From JALYLC01 sp963743275 (GTDB lineage: Bacteria; Actinomycetota; Thermoleophilia; Gaiellales; JALYLC01), in assembly GCA_963743275.1 (NCBI GenBank), contig CAVUPB010000002.1, forward strand, positions 124,001 to 188,000: 64,000 nucleotides of DNA, given 5' to 3'. Both the position numbers and the translations under genes were made by a program. The stretch's first letter is position 1. Every line of letters begins with the position of its first letter. Below the pieces are notes generated by a model. The model saw only the letters and a program-made list of their open reading frames with translations. It was not told where the DNA came from and made no database searches. Positions 25,546-35,076 of the stretch are shown here, in pieces.

Positions 25546-25871
25546 GTGCCGTCGCGGCACCCCGCTCGGGCAGCCGCACCCGCAGTGCGCGGCGTGCGCC
25601 GGCGCGCGTCGGCGTCACCTCGGCGCTCCTGATCGTCGCCTGCGCGGCCGTGCTGATCGGCATCGTCACGCTCCAGGTCGCCGTGCTGCGCCTGAACAGC
25701 GAACGCGGCGACCTGCAGGCACGCCGCGACAGCGTCGCGAGCGCCAACAGCGAGCTGCGCGGACGGCTGGGCGGGAGTCTCGCCCCGGGCGTCCTCGCGA
25801 CGAAGGCCTCGAAGCAGGGTCTCGTGCTGGCGCCGGTGGAGTACATCGAGACCAGCCGCCTTGGCCGGTAG
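25542..25871 (+). CDS. FtsL-like cell division protein
   Basis: This 109-residue bitopic membrane protein has a basic cytoplasmic N-terminus (about 22 residues), one transmembrane helix (VTSALLIVACAAVLIGIVTL) and an extracytoplasmic coiled coil (VLRLNSERGDLQARRDSVAS). FtsL forms a complex with FtsB and FtsQ at the septum. Sequence conservation in this family is low, so the call rests on topology, size and position between rsmH and ftsI. It overlaps rsmH by ATGA and ftsI by 11 bases. Confidence 0.8.
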   Translation: MSAVAAPRSGSRTRSARRAPARVGVTSALLIVACAAVLIGIVTLQVAVLRLNSERGDLQARRDSVASANSELRGRLGGSLAPGVLATKASKQGLVLAPVEYIETSRLGR

Positions 25872-27672
25872 GGCGGGCGACCGGCGCCGTCCGCGCGGCG
25901 TCAGCGGGTCGCGGCGTTCGGATCGCCGCATCCGCCTGATGCTGACGTGCGTCAGCGTGGCGATCTGCGCGCTCGCGGTGCGCACCGTGCAGGTGCAGGT
26001 GCTCCAGGGCGGGCCGCTGGCCAAGGCCGCCGAGGCCCAGCAGCGCGTCACCGTCCCGCTGTGGGCGCCGCGCGGGCCGATCCTCGACCGCACCGGGCAG
26101 TTCCTCGCGCTCTCCTACCAGGCGGTCACCGTCGGCGTGTGGCCCTCGCGCGTGCCCGACCGGACGGCCTTCGCGCAGGCGCTCTCGAAGTACGTCAAGG
26201 TCACCCCGGCCGAGATCGAGGGGCGCATGGCGGGCAGCGCGCAGTTCGTGTTCGCGGCGCGCCGCATCCAGCCGTCCACCTGGACGGCGATCAAGAACGA
26301 CGCGACGCTCGGCCCGCTCGTCACGGCGCGCGCGATCGAGCCGCAGTCCGAGCCGCGGCGCTCCTACCCGCAGGGCGGGCTGGCGGCCCAGGTCGTCGGC
26401 GTCGACGGCGACGGCATGGCGGGCGTCGAGCTCTCGCGCAACGACGTGCTGAGCGCGCACGACGGCCTCGCGTCGGTCTCCAAGGTCAACGACCGGCCGA
26501 CCGGCGATGCGCACTGGGCGCGCGTCCTGCACGTGCGCGAGCCCCGGCCGGGCAAGACGGTGCAGCTCACGCTCGACACGCGCATCCAGTCGCTCGTGCA
26601 GAAGCAGATCGCGCAGACGCTGAAGGACTGGCACGCGAAGGCCGTCACGGCCGTCGTGCTGGACACGCGCACCGGCGGCATCCTCGCGATGGCGGCGGCG
26701 CCCGGCGTGCCGCCCGCGGGCTACCGCGCCGGCAACGCCACCGAGTGGCGGCTACGCGCGATCACCGACCTCTACGAGCCGGGCTCGACGTTCAAGCTCG
26801 TGACGTTCATGGCGGCGCTGCAGGAGGGCGTGATCACGCCCGACTCGATGTTCGACGTGCCCGATCGCATCACGAAGCGCTTCACCGACCAGCCGTCGCG
26901 CACGATCATGGACGCCCACACGCACGGGATCGAGCACTGGAGCGCGCGCGACATCCTCGCGCACTCCTCGAACGTCGGCACCATCACGATCGCCGAGAAG
27001 CGCCTGACCCAGACCCGGCTGCAGAACTGGATCGACGAGCTCGGCTTCGCCAAGCGCACCGGCGTCGACCTGCCGGGCGAGGTCCCCGGGTTGCCGTTGC
27101 CGCGCGACAAGTGGTACGGCACGGCCATCCTCAACGTGCCGATCGGCGAGAGCATCGCGGTCACGCCGCTGCAGATGGCCGCGCTCTACGGCTCGGTCGC
27201 GAACGGCGGCAAGTGGATCCAGCCGCATGTCACGGCCGCGATCGGGGGAAAGCCCGTGACCGATCTCAGGTCGCGCCAGTTCATCTCCCCGCACGTCTCC
27301 GCCGAGCTGCGCAGCATGCTGACGAACGTCGTCGACACGGGCACGGGCATCGACGCGCGCGTCCCGGGCTACAGCGTCGCCGGCAAGACCGGCACGACGC
27401 CGAAGTTCGACGCGAAGCACGGCACCTACTGCAATCCCTACAGGGGCCACTGCGAGTACCAGACGTCGTTCGTCGGCTTCGCGCCGGCGAAGCACCCGCG
27501 CTTCGTCGCGCTCGTCATGGTCGACGAGCCGAAGGACGCGAAGGGCAGGACCGAGGGGCTCGAGGGCGGCAGCGTCGCAGCCCCGACGTTCAGGCGCATC
27601 GCACAGGGCGTGCTGCAGATCCTGCGCGTCCCGCCCGACCGTCCGGGCGAGCTCCAGAACCGCAGCAACTAG
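25861..27672 (+). CDS. ftsI: Penicillin-binding protein 3 / FtsI septal transpeptidase
   Basis: This 603-residue class B PBP has an N-terminal membrane anchor (about residues 22-40), the pedestal with RGPILDRTGQFLA, and a transpeptidase domain with catalytic Ser309 in EPGSTFKL, SSN at 369-371, and KTGT starting at Lys509. It cross-links septal peptidoglycan and works with FtsW. The start appears to be TTG 25861 within ftsL, giving the normal basic cytoplasmic tail. There is no PASTA domain. Twelve bases separate it from murE. Confidence 0.95.
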   Translation: MAGRAGDRRRPRGVSGSRRSDRRIRLMLTCVSVAICALAVRTVQVQVLQGGPLAKAAEAQQRVTVPLWAPRGPILDRTGQFLALSYQAVTVGVWPSRVPDRTAFAQALSKYVKVTPAEIEGRMAGSAQFVFAARRIQPSTWTAIKNDATLGPLVTARAIEPQSEPRRSYPQGGLAAQVVGVDGDGMAGVELSRNDVLSAHDGLASVSKVNDRPTGDAHWARVLHVREPRPGKTVQLTLDTRIQSLVQKQIAQTLKDWHAKAVTAVVLDTRTGGILAMAAAPGVPPAGYRAGNATEWRLRAITDLYEPGSTFKLVTFMAALQEGVITPDSMFDVPDRITKRFTDQPSRTIMDAHTHGIEHWSARDILAHSSNVGTITIAEKRLTQTRLQNWIDELGFAKRTGVDLPGEVPGLPLPRDKWYGTAILNVPIGESIAVTPLQMAALYGSVANGGKWIQPHVTAAIGGKPVTDLRSRQFISPHVSAELRSMLTNVVDTGTGIDARVPGYSVAGKTGTTPKFDAKHGTYCNPYRGHCEYQTSFVGFAPAKHPRFVALVMVDEPKDAKGRTEGLEGGSVAAPTFRRIAQGVLQILRVPPDRPGELQNRSN

Positions 27673-27684
27673 ACTCCAGCTTCC

Positions 27685-29110
27685 GTGGAGCTCGCCGCGC
27701 TTTGTACCGAGGCCGGCGTCGCCTCGCGTGTGGTCGGCGCGACGGCAGGCGTCGACGTCGTCGACATCGCCTACCGCTCGGAGCGATGCGGGCCGGGGTC
27801 GCTGTTCTGTGCCCTCGTGGGCGCCCGCGCCGACGGCCACGAGCACGCAGGTGATGCGATCGCGAACGGCGCCGTCGCGCTGCTCGTCGAGCGCGAGCTG
27901 CCCATCGACGTGCCGCAGATCGTCTACGGGGATTCGCGCGAGGGCATGGCGCTGCTCGCGGACGCGCTCTGCGGCCACCCGAGCGGCGAGCTCGACGTCG
28001 CCGGCGTCACGGGCACGAACGGCAAGACGACCACGACGATGCTGCTGGCCGCGATGCTCGACGCGGCCGGGCGCCCGTGCGGTCTGCTCGGCACCGTCGA
28101 GCGCCGCATCGGCGGCCGTCGCGAGGCCGCCGGGCTGACGACGCCGGAGGCGCCCGACCTGCAGCGCGCGCTGCGCTCGATGCTCGAGGCCGGCGACGAG
28201 GCCTGCGCGATGGAGGCCTCGTCGATCGCGATCGCCCAACGACGGCTCGTGGGCACCGAGTTCGCGGCCGTCGGGTTCACGAACTTCTCGCAGGATCACC
28301 TCGACTTCCACGGCGACCTCGAAGCCTATTTCGCCGCCAAGGCGACGCTTTTCGACGGCCGCTTCCCGCGCGCCGTCAACGCCGACGACGCCTACGGCGC
28401 GAGGCTCGGGGCCGAGCTGCGCTATGGCGTCGACGCCGAGAGCGCGGACGTGCGCTGCGAGGGCTTCGAGCTGCGGCCCGACCGCACGGAGCTGTTCGTG
28501 CGCACGCCGCAGGGCTCGCTCTCGCTCGAGCCGCGCCTGCGCGGGCGCTTCAACGTCGACAACGTGCTGTGCGCGGTCGCGCTGGCGCTGCTGCTCGACG
28601 TGCCGCTCGGAGCCATCGAGCGCGCGGTCGCCGTGACCGGCGCGCCGCCCGGCCGCTTCGAGCCCGTCGAGGCCGGGCAGGGCTTCGGCGTGATCGTCGA
28701 CTACGCGCACACGCCGGGCGGCATCGCCGCGGTGCTGGCCTCGGCGCGCCCGCTCACGAGCGGGCGCCTGCTGTGCGTGTTCGGTGCGGGGGGCGACCGC
28801 GACCAGGCCAAGCGGCCGCTCATGGGCGCGGCCGCCGAGGCGGGTGCCGACCGCCTCTACGTGACGAGCGACAACCCGCGCTCCGAGCCCAACGAGCTGA
28901 TCGCCGGGCAGATCCTCGCCGGCCTCGAGCGGCCGGGCGACGCGCTCGTCGAGCACGACCGCCGGCGTGCGATGGCGCTGGCCCTGGCCGATGCCGAGCC
29001 GGGCGACCTCGTGCTGATCCTCGGCAAGGGGCACGAGCAGGGACAGGACATCGGGCGGCGTGGTCGAGCCCTTCGACGACCGCAGCGTGGCGCAGGAGCT
29101 CCTGACGTGA
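27685..29110 (+). CDS. murE: UDP-MurNAc-tripeptide synthetase MurE, with apparent +1 frameshift near the 3' end
   Basis: The product is 474 residues if one base is removed from GGG 29053-29055. Motifs present: ATP loop GVTGTNGKTTTTM, the carbamylated-lysine region, GRFNVDNVLCA, DYAHTPGG, and SDNPRSEPNELI. The DNPR motif indicates meso-diaminopimelate as the added amino acid. The family ends GKGHEQGQDIG then GVVEPFDDR. Here the frame changes after DIG, and the expected VVEPFDDRSVAQELLT appears in the +1 frame, stopping at TGA 29108-29110, which overlaps the murF GTG. As given, the frame continues without stop into murF, forming a 921-residue open frame. Start GTG 27685. Confidence 0.88.
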
Positions 29111-30450
29111 TCCCGCTCGCCGCGGGCGCGCTCGAGGGAGTGCGCCTGCTGAGCGGCGATCCGGCCACGCGCATCGAGAGCGTCGTCACCGATTCGCGCG
29201 CCGCGGGCCCCGGGGCGCTGTTCTGCGCGCTCGAGGGCGAGCGCGCCGACGGCCACGACTTCCTCGAGGCGGTCTGCGCCGCCGGCGCCGTCGCGGTGCT
29301 CTGCCGCAGCGGCCGCTCGCGGCCGCTCCCCGGGGTCTGCGTGCTCGAGGCCGACGAGCCGCTGACGGCGCTCGGCGCGATCGCGCGCCAGGTGCGGCGT
29401 GCGTGGGGCGGGAAGGTGATCGGCATCGCCGGATCGAATGGCAAGACGTCCACCAAGGACATGCTCGCCGCGCTCTGCGCACCGCACGTCCCGACGCTCG
29501 CCACCCACCGCAACCACAACAACCGGCTAGGACTCCCGTTGACGCTGTTCCGGCTCGAGCCGCAGCACGCGCTCTGCATCTGCGAGCTCGGCACGAGCGA
29601 GATCGGCGAGCTCGCCGATCTGGCGGCCATCGCGGAGCCCGAGATCGGCGTGATCACGAACATCGCGCCCGAGCATCTCGAGTTCCTCGTCGATCTCGAG
29701 GGCGTGGCGCGCGAGGAGGCCTCGCTGCTCGCCGCGCTGCCCGCCGGCGGCGATGCGGTCGTCCCGGCCGGCGAGCCGCTGCTCGCGCCCTACCGGCGAA
29801 GCGACGTGCGCACGACCGCGTTCGGCGAGCCCGGCGGCGAGGTGCGCTGCCTCGCGTGGGAGCCCGCCGAGGGCGGCACCCGCGCCGTGCTCGACGTGCT
29901 CGGCGAGCGCTGCGAGCTCGCCGTGCCGCTGCGGGCGCCCCACCATGCCTCCAACCTCGCGGCCGCCGCCGCGGCGTATGCGCGCGCCGGCCTGCCCGTC
30001 GCCGGGATCGCCGAGGGCGCCCGCGCCATCGAGCTCTCGCCGCTGCGCGGCCAGGAGGGCGCGCGCCGCGACGGGGGCGTGCTCGTGAACGACGCCTACA
30101 ACGCCAACCCGGCCTCCGTGGAGAGCGCGCTCGCCGCGCTCGTCGAGCGCGCCGCGGGCGCGCGCACCGTCGCCGTGCTCGGCCACATGGCCGAGCTCGG
30201 GCCCGGGGCGCCGCGCTGGCACGCCGAGGTCGGCGAGGCCTGCGCGCGCCTCGGCATCGGCGTCGTGGTCGGCGTGGGGGAGCTCGCGCAGGCGTACGCC
30301 ACCGCCGCCGCAGGCTGCGAGTGGCACTGGGCGGCGGACGTCGCCGCCGCGGCCGAGCTGCTGCCGCGCGTGCTGCGGCCGGGCGACTTCGTGCTGCTCA
30401 AGGGCTCGCGCTCGGCGGGCATCGAGCAGCTCGCGGAGGTCGCGCGATGA
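29107..30450 (+). CDS. murF: UDP-MurNAc-pentapeptide synthetase MurF
   Basis: This 447-residue protein starts VIPLAAGALEGVRLLSG at GTG 29107. It carries VVTDSRAAGPGALFCAL, the ATP loop GIAGSNGKTSTKDMLA, NHNNRLGLPLTL, NIAPEHLEFL and NDAYNANPASVESALAAL, all MurF features. It adds D-Ala-D-Ala to the UDP-MurNAc tripeptide, completing the cytoplasmic precursor. In the sequence as given it is in frame with murE because of the single extra G at 29053-29055. Its own GTG start overlaps the restored murE stop. It overlaps mraY by ATGA. Confidence 0.92.
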   Translation: MIPLAAGALEGVRLLSGDPATRIESVVTDSRAAGPGALFCALEGERADGHDFLEAVCAAGAVAVLCRSGRSRPLPGVCVLEADEPLTALGAIARQVRRAWGGKVIGIAGSNGKTSTKDMLAALCAPHVPTLATHRNHNNRLGLPLTLFRLEPQHALCICELGTSEIGELADLAAIAEPEIGVITNIAPEHLEFLVDLEGVAREEASLLAALPAGGDAVVPAGEPLLAPYRRSDVRTTAFGEPGGEVRCLAWEPAEGGTRAVLDVLGERCELAVPLRAPHHASNLAAAAAAYARAGLPVAGIAEGARAIELSPLRGQEGARRDGGVLVNDAYNANPASVESALAALVERAAGARTVAVLGHMAELGPGAPRWHAEVGEACARLGIGVVVGVGELAQAYATAAAGCEWHWAADVAAAAELLPRVLRPGDFVLLKGSRSAGIEQLAEVAR

Positions 30451-31490
30451 CGCACGTCCTCGGCGCCGGAGTGCTGGCCGCGTTCCTCACCGTGCTCACC
30501 GGCGGCGCGTTCATCAAGTTCCTGCGCGAGCGCTCGCTCGGCCAGAACATCCGCGAGGAGGGACCGGCCGGGCACCGCGTCAAGCAGGGCACGCCGACGA
30601 TGGGCGGCCTGCTGATCCTGACGATGGCCGCGCTCTCGTTCCTGATCTTCACCGAGCGCAGCGCCCAGGCGTTCACGGTGCTCGGCGTGACGGTGGCGTG
30701 CGCGTCGATCGGCTTCGTCGACGACTACGCGAAGATCGCCAACAAGCGCTCGCTCGGGCTCGCCGGCCGCTGGAAGCTCGCGCTGCTCGTGCCGATCTCG
30801 GCGGTGCTCGGCTACGTGGCGCACCACGAGGGGCTCTCGACGCGCCTCTACCTGCCGCTGATCGACGCGCACATCGACCTCGGCTACGGCTGGTATGCGC
30901 TCGTCTTCCTCGTGCTGGCGGGCTCCACGAGCGCGGTCAACCTCACCGACGGGCTCGACGGGCTGGCGGCGGGCACGAGCGCGATCGCGTTCCTGGCCTA
31001 CACGGCGCTGGCCACGATCGGCTGGCAGCTCTCGCGCACCGTCTGCTCCGACCACATCTCGACCTGCCTCTACGTGGGCCCGCGCGGCGACTCGGCGCGC
31101 CTCGACCTGGCGGTCTTCGCGGCCGCGATGCTCGGCTGCTGCATCGGGTTCCTCTGGTACAACAGCTTCCCGGCGCAGGTCTTCATGGGCGATACCGGCT
31201 CGCTCGGGCTCGGCGGGGCGCTCGGCGCGCTCGCGGTGCTCACGAAGACGGAGCTGCTGCTGCCGATCATCGGCGGCGTCTTCGTGATCGAGGCGCTCTC
31301 GGTGATCATCCAGGTCATCTCGTTCCGCCGCTACGGGCGGCGCATCTTCCTGATGGCGCCGATCCACCATCACTTCGAGATGAAGGCGTGGTCGGAGACC
31401 ACGATCATCGTGCGCTTCTGGATCGTCGCGGCGCTGCTCGCCGGGTCGGCCTTCGTGCTCGCGTACCTGCGCTTCAACCAGTACACCTGA
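30447..31490 (+). CDS. mraY: Phospho-MurNAc-pentapeptide translocase MraY
   Basis: This 347-residue polytopic membrane enzyme of about ten helices transfers phospho-MurNAc-pentapeptide to undecaprenyl phosphate, forming lipid I. Visible family motifs are KQGTPTMGGLLIL, the Asp pair in GFVDDYAKIANKRS, NLTDGLDGLAAG, FMGDTGSLGLGG and MAPIHHHFE. Length and order are normal. ATGA overlap with murF; its TGA overlaps the murD ATG as TGATG. Confidence 0.96.
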   Translation: MTHVLGAGVLAAFLTVLTGGAFIKFLRERSLGQNIREEGPAGHRVKQGTPTMGGLLILTMAALSFLIFTERSAQAFTVLGVTVACASIGFVDDYAKIANKRSLGLAGRWKLALLVPISAVLGYVAHHEGLSTRLYLPLIDAHIDLGYGWYALVFLVLAGSTSAVNLTDGLDGLAAGTSAIAFLAYTALATIGWQLSRTVCSDHISTCLYVGPRGDSARLDLAVFAAAMLGCCIGFLWYNSFPAQVFMGDTGSLGLGGALGALAVLTKTELLLPIIGGVFVIEALSVIIQVISFRRYGRRIFLMAPIHHHFEMKAWSETTIIVRFWIVAALLAGSAFVLAYLRFNQYT

Positions 31491-32794
31491 TGGACGACGT
31501 CCTCGCCGGCGCGCGTCGCGCGCTCGTGCTCGGGGCCGTGCGCTCCGGCATCGCGGCCGCCGAGGCGCTGCAGCGCTGCGCCCCGCACGTGCACGTCGTC
31601 CTGGCCGATCGGCGGGCCGATGCAGGGGAGGCGCCCGCGGGCGTCGAAGCGGTGCTCGGTCGCGACGATCCCGAGCTGCTTGCGGGTGCCGATCTGCTCG
31701 TCAAGAGCCCCGGCGTCCCGGAAGAGGCCGCGATCGTGCGCGCCGCACGCTCGGCCGGGATCCCCGTGTGGGCCGAGGTGGAGCTCGCCTACCGCCTGCT
31801 CGAGGAGCGCAATCCGATCGTCGGCATCACCGGAACCAACGGCAAGACCACGACCACGCTGCTGGCGGCCGCGATGCTCGAGCGCGGCGGCGTGCCGAGC
31901 GTCGGCGCCGGCAACGTCGGCACCGCGCTGTCGTCGTTCGCGGGCCGCATCGAGCCCGGCCGGGCGATCGTGTGCGAGCTCTCGAGCTTCCAGCTCGAGG
32001 GCGTCGAGCGCTTCCGCGCCGACGTCGGCGTGCTGCTCAACGTCACGCCCGACCACCTCGACCGGCACCCGTCGTTCGAGCAGTACGCGGCCGCCAAGCT
32101 GCGCGTGTTCGAGCGCCAGCGCCCGCACGACACCGCGGTGCTGTGCAGCGACGACGCCTACGTCGCCGCTCTCGCCGACCGCGACATCCCCGGTGCGGGG
32201 CGCCGGGTGCGCGTGTCCGGCGCCGACCTCGGGCCGTTCGAGGAGGCCTTCGCGGCGTCGCGCCTGCGCGGCCCGCACAACCGCGCCAACACCGCCTGCG
32301 CGATCGCGGTCGTGCACGCCCTCGGCGCCGCCGAGGCGGGCGCCGCCGACGCGCTGCGCGCCTTCGCCGCGCCCGCGCACCGGCTCGAGGAGGTACGCGA
32401 GCTGCGCGGCGTGCGCTACGTCAACGATTCCAAGGCCACGAACGTCGAGGCCACGCTGCAGGCGCTCGCCTCGTTCGAGGCGCCGCTGCACGTCATCCTC
32501 GGCGGATCGCTCAAGGGCGCCGGCTTCGCCCCGCTCGCGCGGCCGCTCGCGCGCGCCGCGAGCGCCGTCTACCTGATCGGCGAGGCCGCACCCGAGCTGC
32601 GGCGCGCGTTCACGGGCTCGGGCATCGAGCTCGTCGACTGCGGCACGCTCGAGCGCGCCGTGCGCCTCGCGGCCGATTTGGCCGGCGACGGCGACGTCGT
32701 CCTGCTCTCGCCGGCCTGCGCCTCGTACGACCAGTTCCGCGACTACGAGCAGCGCGGAGAGCGCTTCCGCGAGCTCGTCGAGGCGCTGCGATGA
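31490..32794 (+). CDS. murD: UDP-MurNAc-L-alanine:D-glutamate ligase MurD
   Basis: This 434-residue protein has an N-terminal UDP-binding Rossmann part (ALVLGAVRSGIAAAEAL), the ATP loop GITGTNGKTTTTLLA, CELSSFQLEGV, NVTPDHLDRH, GPHNRANTACAIAV and VNDSKATNVEATLQAL, and ends with LLSPACASYDQFRDYEQRG. It ligates D-Glu to UDP-MurNAc-L-Ala. ATG 31490 shares its A with the mraY stop. ATGA overlap with ftsW. Confidence 0.95.
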   Translation: MDDVLAGARRALVLGAVRSGIAAAEALQRCAPHVHVVLADRRADAGEAPAGVEAVLGRDDPELLAGADLLVKSPGVPEEAAIVRAARSAGIPVWAEVELAYRLLEERNPIVGITGTNGKTTTTLLAAAMLERGGVPSVGAGNVGTALSSFAGRIEPGRAIVCELSSFQLEGVERFRADVGVLLNVTPDHLDRHPSFEQYAAAKLRVFERQRPHDTAVLCSDDAYVAALADRDIPGAGRRVRVSGADLGPFEEAFAASRLRGPHNRANTACAIAVVHALGAAEAGAADALRAFAAPAHRLEEVRELRGVRYVNDSKATNVEATLQALASFEAPLHVILGGSLKGAGFAPLARPLARAASAVYLIGEAAPELRRAFTGSGIELVDCGTLERAVRLAADLAGDGDVVLLSPACASYDQFRDYEQRGERFRELVEALR

Positions 32795-33990
32795 GCAAGA
32801 AGGAGGCGCGCGGCGCCGAGCAGCTGCTCGTGATCGTCGCGATGGGACTCGTCGCGTTCGGGGTCGTGATGGTCTACTCGGCCTCCTCGTCGCTCGCGCT
32901 GCTCGAGCACCACGCCGTCTACGCGGCGCTCGGGCTGGCGGCGCTGTGGCTGCTCGCCCGGCGCGACTACCGGCACATGGCCGCGCTCGCGCCGAGCATG
33001 CTCGTGATCGCGACGGTGCTGCTCCTGCTCGTGCTCGCCACGGGGGTGCAGCGCAACGGCGCACAGCGCTGGCTGAGCCTGCCCGGCGGCTTCACGCTGC
33101 AGCCGTCCGAGCTCGCCAAGGTCGCGCTCTGCGTGTTCGCGGCCGCCATCCTGTCCGGGCGCAAGCAGCCGCCGCGCGACTGGCGCGAGGCGATGCGGCC
33201 CGTCGGCACGGCCGCCGCGATCCTGTGCGGCCTGATCGTCATCTCCGACCTCGGCTCCGCCGTCGCGGTCGGCCTCGCCGCGGCCGCGGTGCTGATCGCG
33301 AGCGGCGCAGCCGCCGGTGCGCTCGCGCGGCTCGGTCTCGCGGCCGGCGCGCTCGCGGCCGGCATGATCGCGGTCGAGCCCTACCGCATGCAGCGGCTGA
33401 CGGCGTTCCTGCACCCGGGCGACAAGATCGGCGCCGCCGGGTACCAGCTCTACGAGGCCAAGCTCGCGCTCGGCAACGGCGGCCTCTTCGGCGTCGGCCT
33501 CGGCCAGAGCGTGACGAAGCTCAACTACCTGCCCGAGGCGCGCACCGACATGATCGTGCCGATCGTCGGCGAGGAGCTCGGCCTGCTCGGGGTGTTCGCG
33601 CTGCTCGCGGCCTTCGGCCTGCTGGCCTGGTGCGGTTACAGCGTCGCGCTGCGCGCGAAGGATCCGTTCGGGAAGCTGCTCGCGGCCGGCCTGACGACGC
33701 TGATCGCCGGCCAGGCCGTGCTCAACATCGGCGGCACGCTCGGCGTTCTGCCGTTCACGGGCGTGCCGGTGCCGCTGATCTCGTACGGCGGCACCAGCCT
33801 GATCGCGACGCTCGCGGCGATCGGGCTCGTGCTCTCGGTGGGAACCTACGGTGGGCAGGCGCTGCAGGCCGCCGCACCGGCGCGCAAGCCGGCGCGCAAG
33901 CCGGCGCGCAAGGCCGTGAGACGACCCCAGGCGGCAGCGCGCCCGGCGACCGCCGCCGCCGCGCGCGCGCGGCGCCGCCGGGCGATGTGA
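32791..33990 (+). CDS. ftsW: Septal peptidoglycan polymerase FtsW
   Basis: This 399-residue SEDS-family membrane protein has about ten helices. Motifs include MVYSASSSLAL in the first helix, LQPSELAKVALCVFAA, SDLGSAVAVGL, LGNGGLFGVGLGQSVTKLNY, EARTDMIVPIVGEELGLLG and VPLISYGGTSLIATLAAIG. Together with FtsI it polymerises septal glycan from lipid II. The last 45 residues are a basic Ala/Arg/Lys tail with a thrice-repeated ARKP-type unit, probably cytoplasmic and disordered. GTGA overlap with murG. Confidence 0.95.
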   Translation: MSKKEARGAEQLLVIVAMGLVAFGVVMVYSASSSLALLEHHAVYAALGLAALWLLARRDYRHMAALAPSMLVIATVLLLLVLATGVQRNGAQRWLSLPGGFTLQPSELAKVALCVFAAAILSGRKQPPRDWREAMRPVGTAAAILCGLIVISDLGSAVAVGLAAAAVLIASGAAAGALARLGLAAGALAAGMIAVEPYRMQRLTAFLHPGDKIGAAGYQLYEAKLALGNGGLFGVGLGQSVTKLNYLPEARTDMIVPIVGEELGLLGVFALLAAFGLLAWCGYSVALRAKDPFGKLLAAGLTTLIAGQAVLNIGGTLGVLPFTGVPVPLISYGGTSLIATLAAIGLVLSVGTYGGQALQAAAPARKPARKPARKAVRRPQAAARPATAAAARARRRRAM

Positions 33991-35076
33991 CGACGCGGCG
34001 CGTGCTCGTGGCGGCCGGTGGCACGGCCGGCCACGTCATGCCCGCGCTGGCCGTGGCCGAGGAGCTCGTGCGCGCAGGCGCCGAGGTGACGTTCGCGGGG
34101 ACCGCCGAGCGCGCCGAGGCCGCGCTCGTGCCCGCCGCCGGCTATCCGTTCGACACCTTCGCCGTGCGGGGGCTGCCGCGGCGCCCGTCGCCGGCCCTGG
34201 TGCGCGCGCTCGCGGTCGACGCCGTCGCGCCCGCCGCCTGCCTGCGCATCCTGCGCCGGCGGCGCCCGCATGCAGTGCTGGGGGGCGGCGGCTACGTGGC
34301 CGGCCCGATGCTGCTGGCCGCGCGGACGCTCGGCATCCCGCGCGTCCTGACCGAGGCCGACGCGCACCTCGGCCTCGCGAACCGCCTCGCAGCGCCGCTC
34401 GCCGACCGCGTCTTCCTCGCCTATCCGCTGCCCGGCCGGAACCCGCCGCGCTACGAGGTCGTCGGCCGCCCGGTCCTGCGCGCGTACTTCGAGACGACGC
34501 GCGAGGCCGCGCGCGCCGAGCTCGGGCTGCCGCCGGACGCATTCGTGCTGGCGGTCTTCGGCGCGCTCGCCGGCGCGCGCCGCATCAACGACGCGTGCGT
34601 CGCCGCCTACGGCGCCGAGGGACTGGACGCCGGCATCGTGCTGCACGTCACCGGGACGCGCGACTACGAGCGGGTGACCGCTGCCGTGACGGCGCCGCCC
34701 GAGCGCTACCGCGCGCTCGCGGCCAGCGACCGCTTCTGGACCGTGCTCGCGGCCGCCGATCTGGCCGTCAGCCGCGCGGGCGGGACGGTGTGGGAGCTCG
34801 CGGCGGCCGGCCTGCCCGCCCTGCTCGTACCCTATCCCCATGCCACGGGCGACCATCAGCACGCGAATGCGAGGCACTTCGCCGCCGCCGGCGGTGCGGT
34901 GATCGTCGAGGACGCCGCCCTCGACGGCGAGGGCCTGCGCACGCGCGTCGCGGCGCTGCGCGCCGAGCCGGGGCGCCTCGAGGCAGATGCGCGCCGGCAT
35001 GCGCTCGTGCGCGCGGCCCGACGCCGCTGCGGCGATCGCGCGCGAGCTCCTGCGCCTCGCGGGAGGCCGCGCGTGA
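33987..35076 (+). CDS. murG: UDP-GlcNAc:lipid I transferase MurG, with apparent +1 frameshift near the 3' end
   Basis: The product is 362 residues if one base is removed near CCC 35017-35019. It begins VLVAAGGTAGHVMPALAVAE, has LGGGGYVAGPMLLAA, TEADAHLGLANRLA (where many MurG have EQNxxxGxxNR), FGALAGARRINDA, and VSRAGGTVWELAAAGLPALL with PYPHATGDHQHANA in the UDP-GlcNAc site. It makes lipid II. The expected C-terminus DAAAAIARELLRLAGGRA sits in the +1 frame and stops at TGA 35074-35076, overlapping the murC GTG. As given, the frame runs on into murC. Start GTG 33987 overlaps the ftsW stop. Confidence 0.88.

Noticed and set aside
26752..29517. Very long minus-strand open frame (over 900 codons) opposite ftsI/murE
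   Set aside because: Antisense shadow of GC-rich genes; Arg/Ala/Gly-rich low-complexity translation without motifs, and the plus strand is fully explained by dcw genes. Similar shadows elsewhere (for example 19106-20884, 33846-36116, 43217-46624) were left out for the same reason.
33880..33915. Tandem ARKP repeat at the end of ftsW as a possible mobile or regulatory repeat
   Set aside because: It is a short in-frame coding repeat giving a basic tail, common in actinobacterial membrane proteins.
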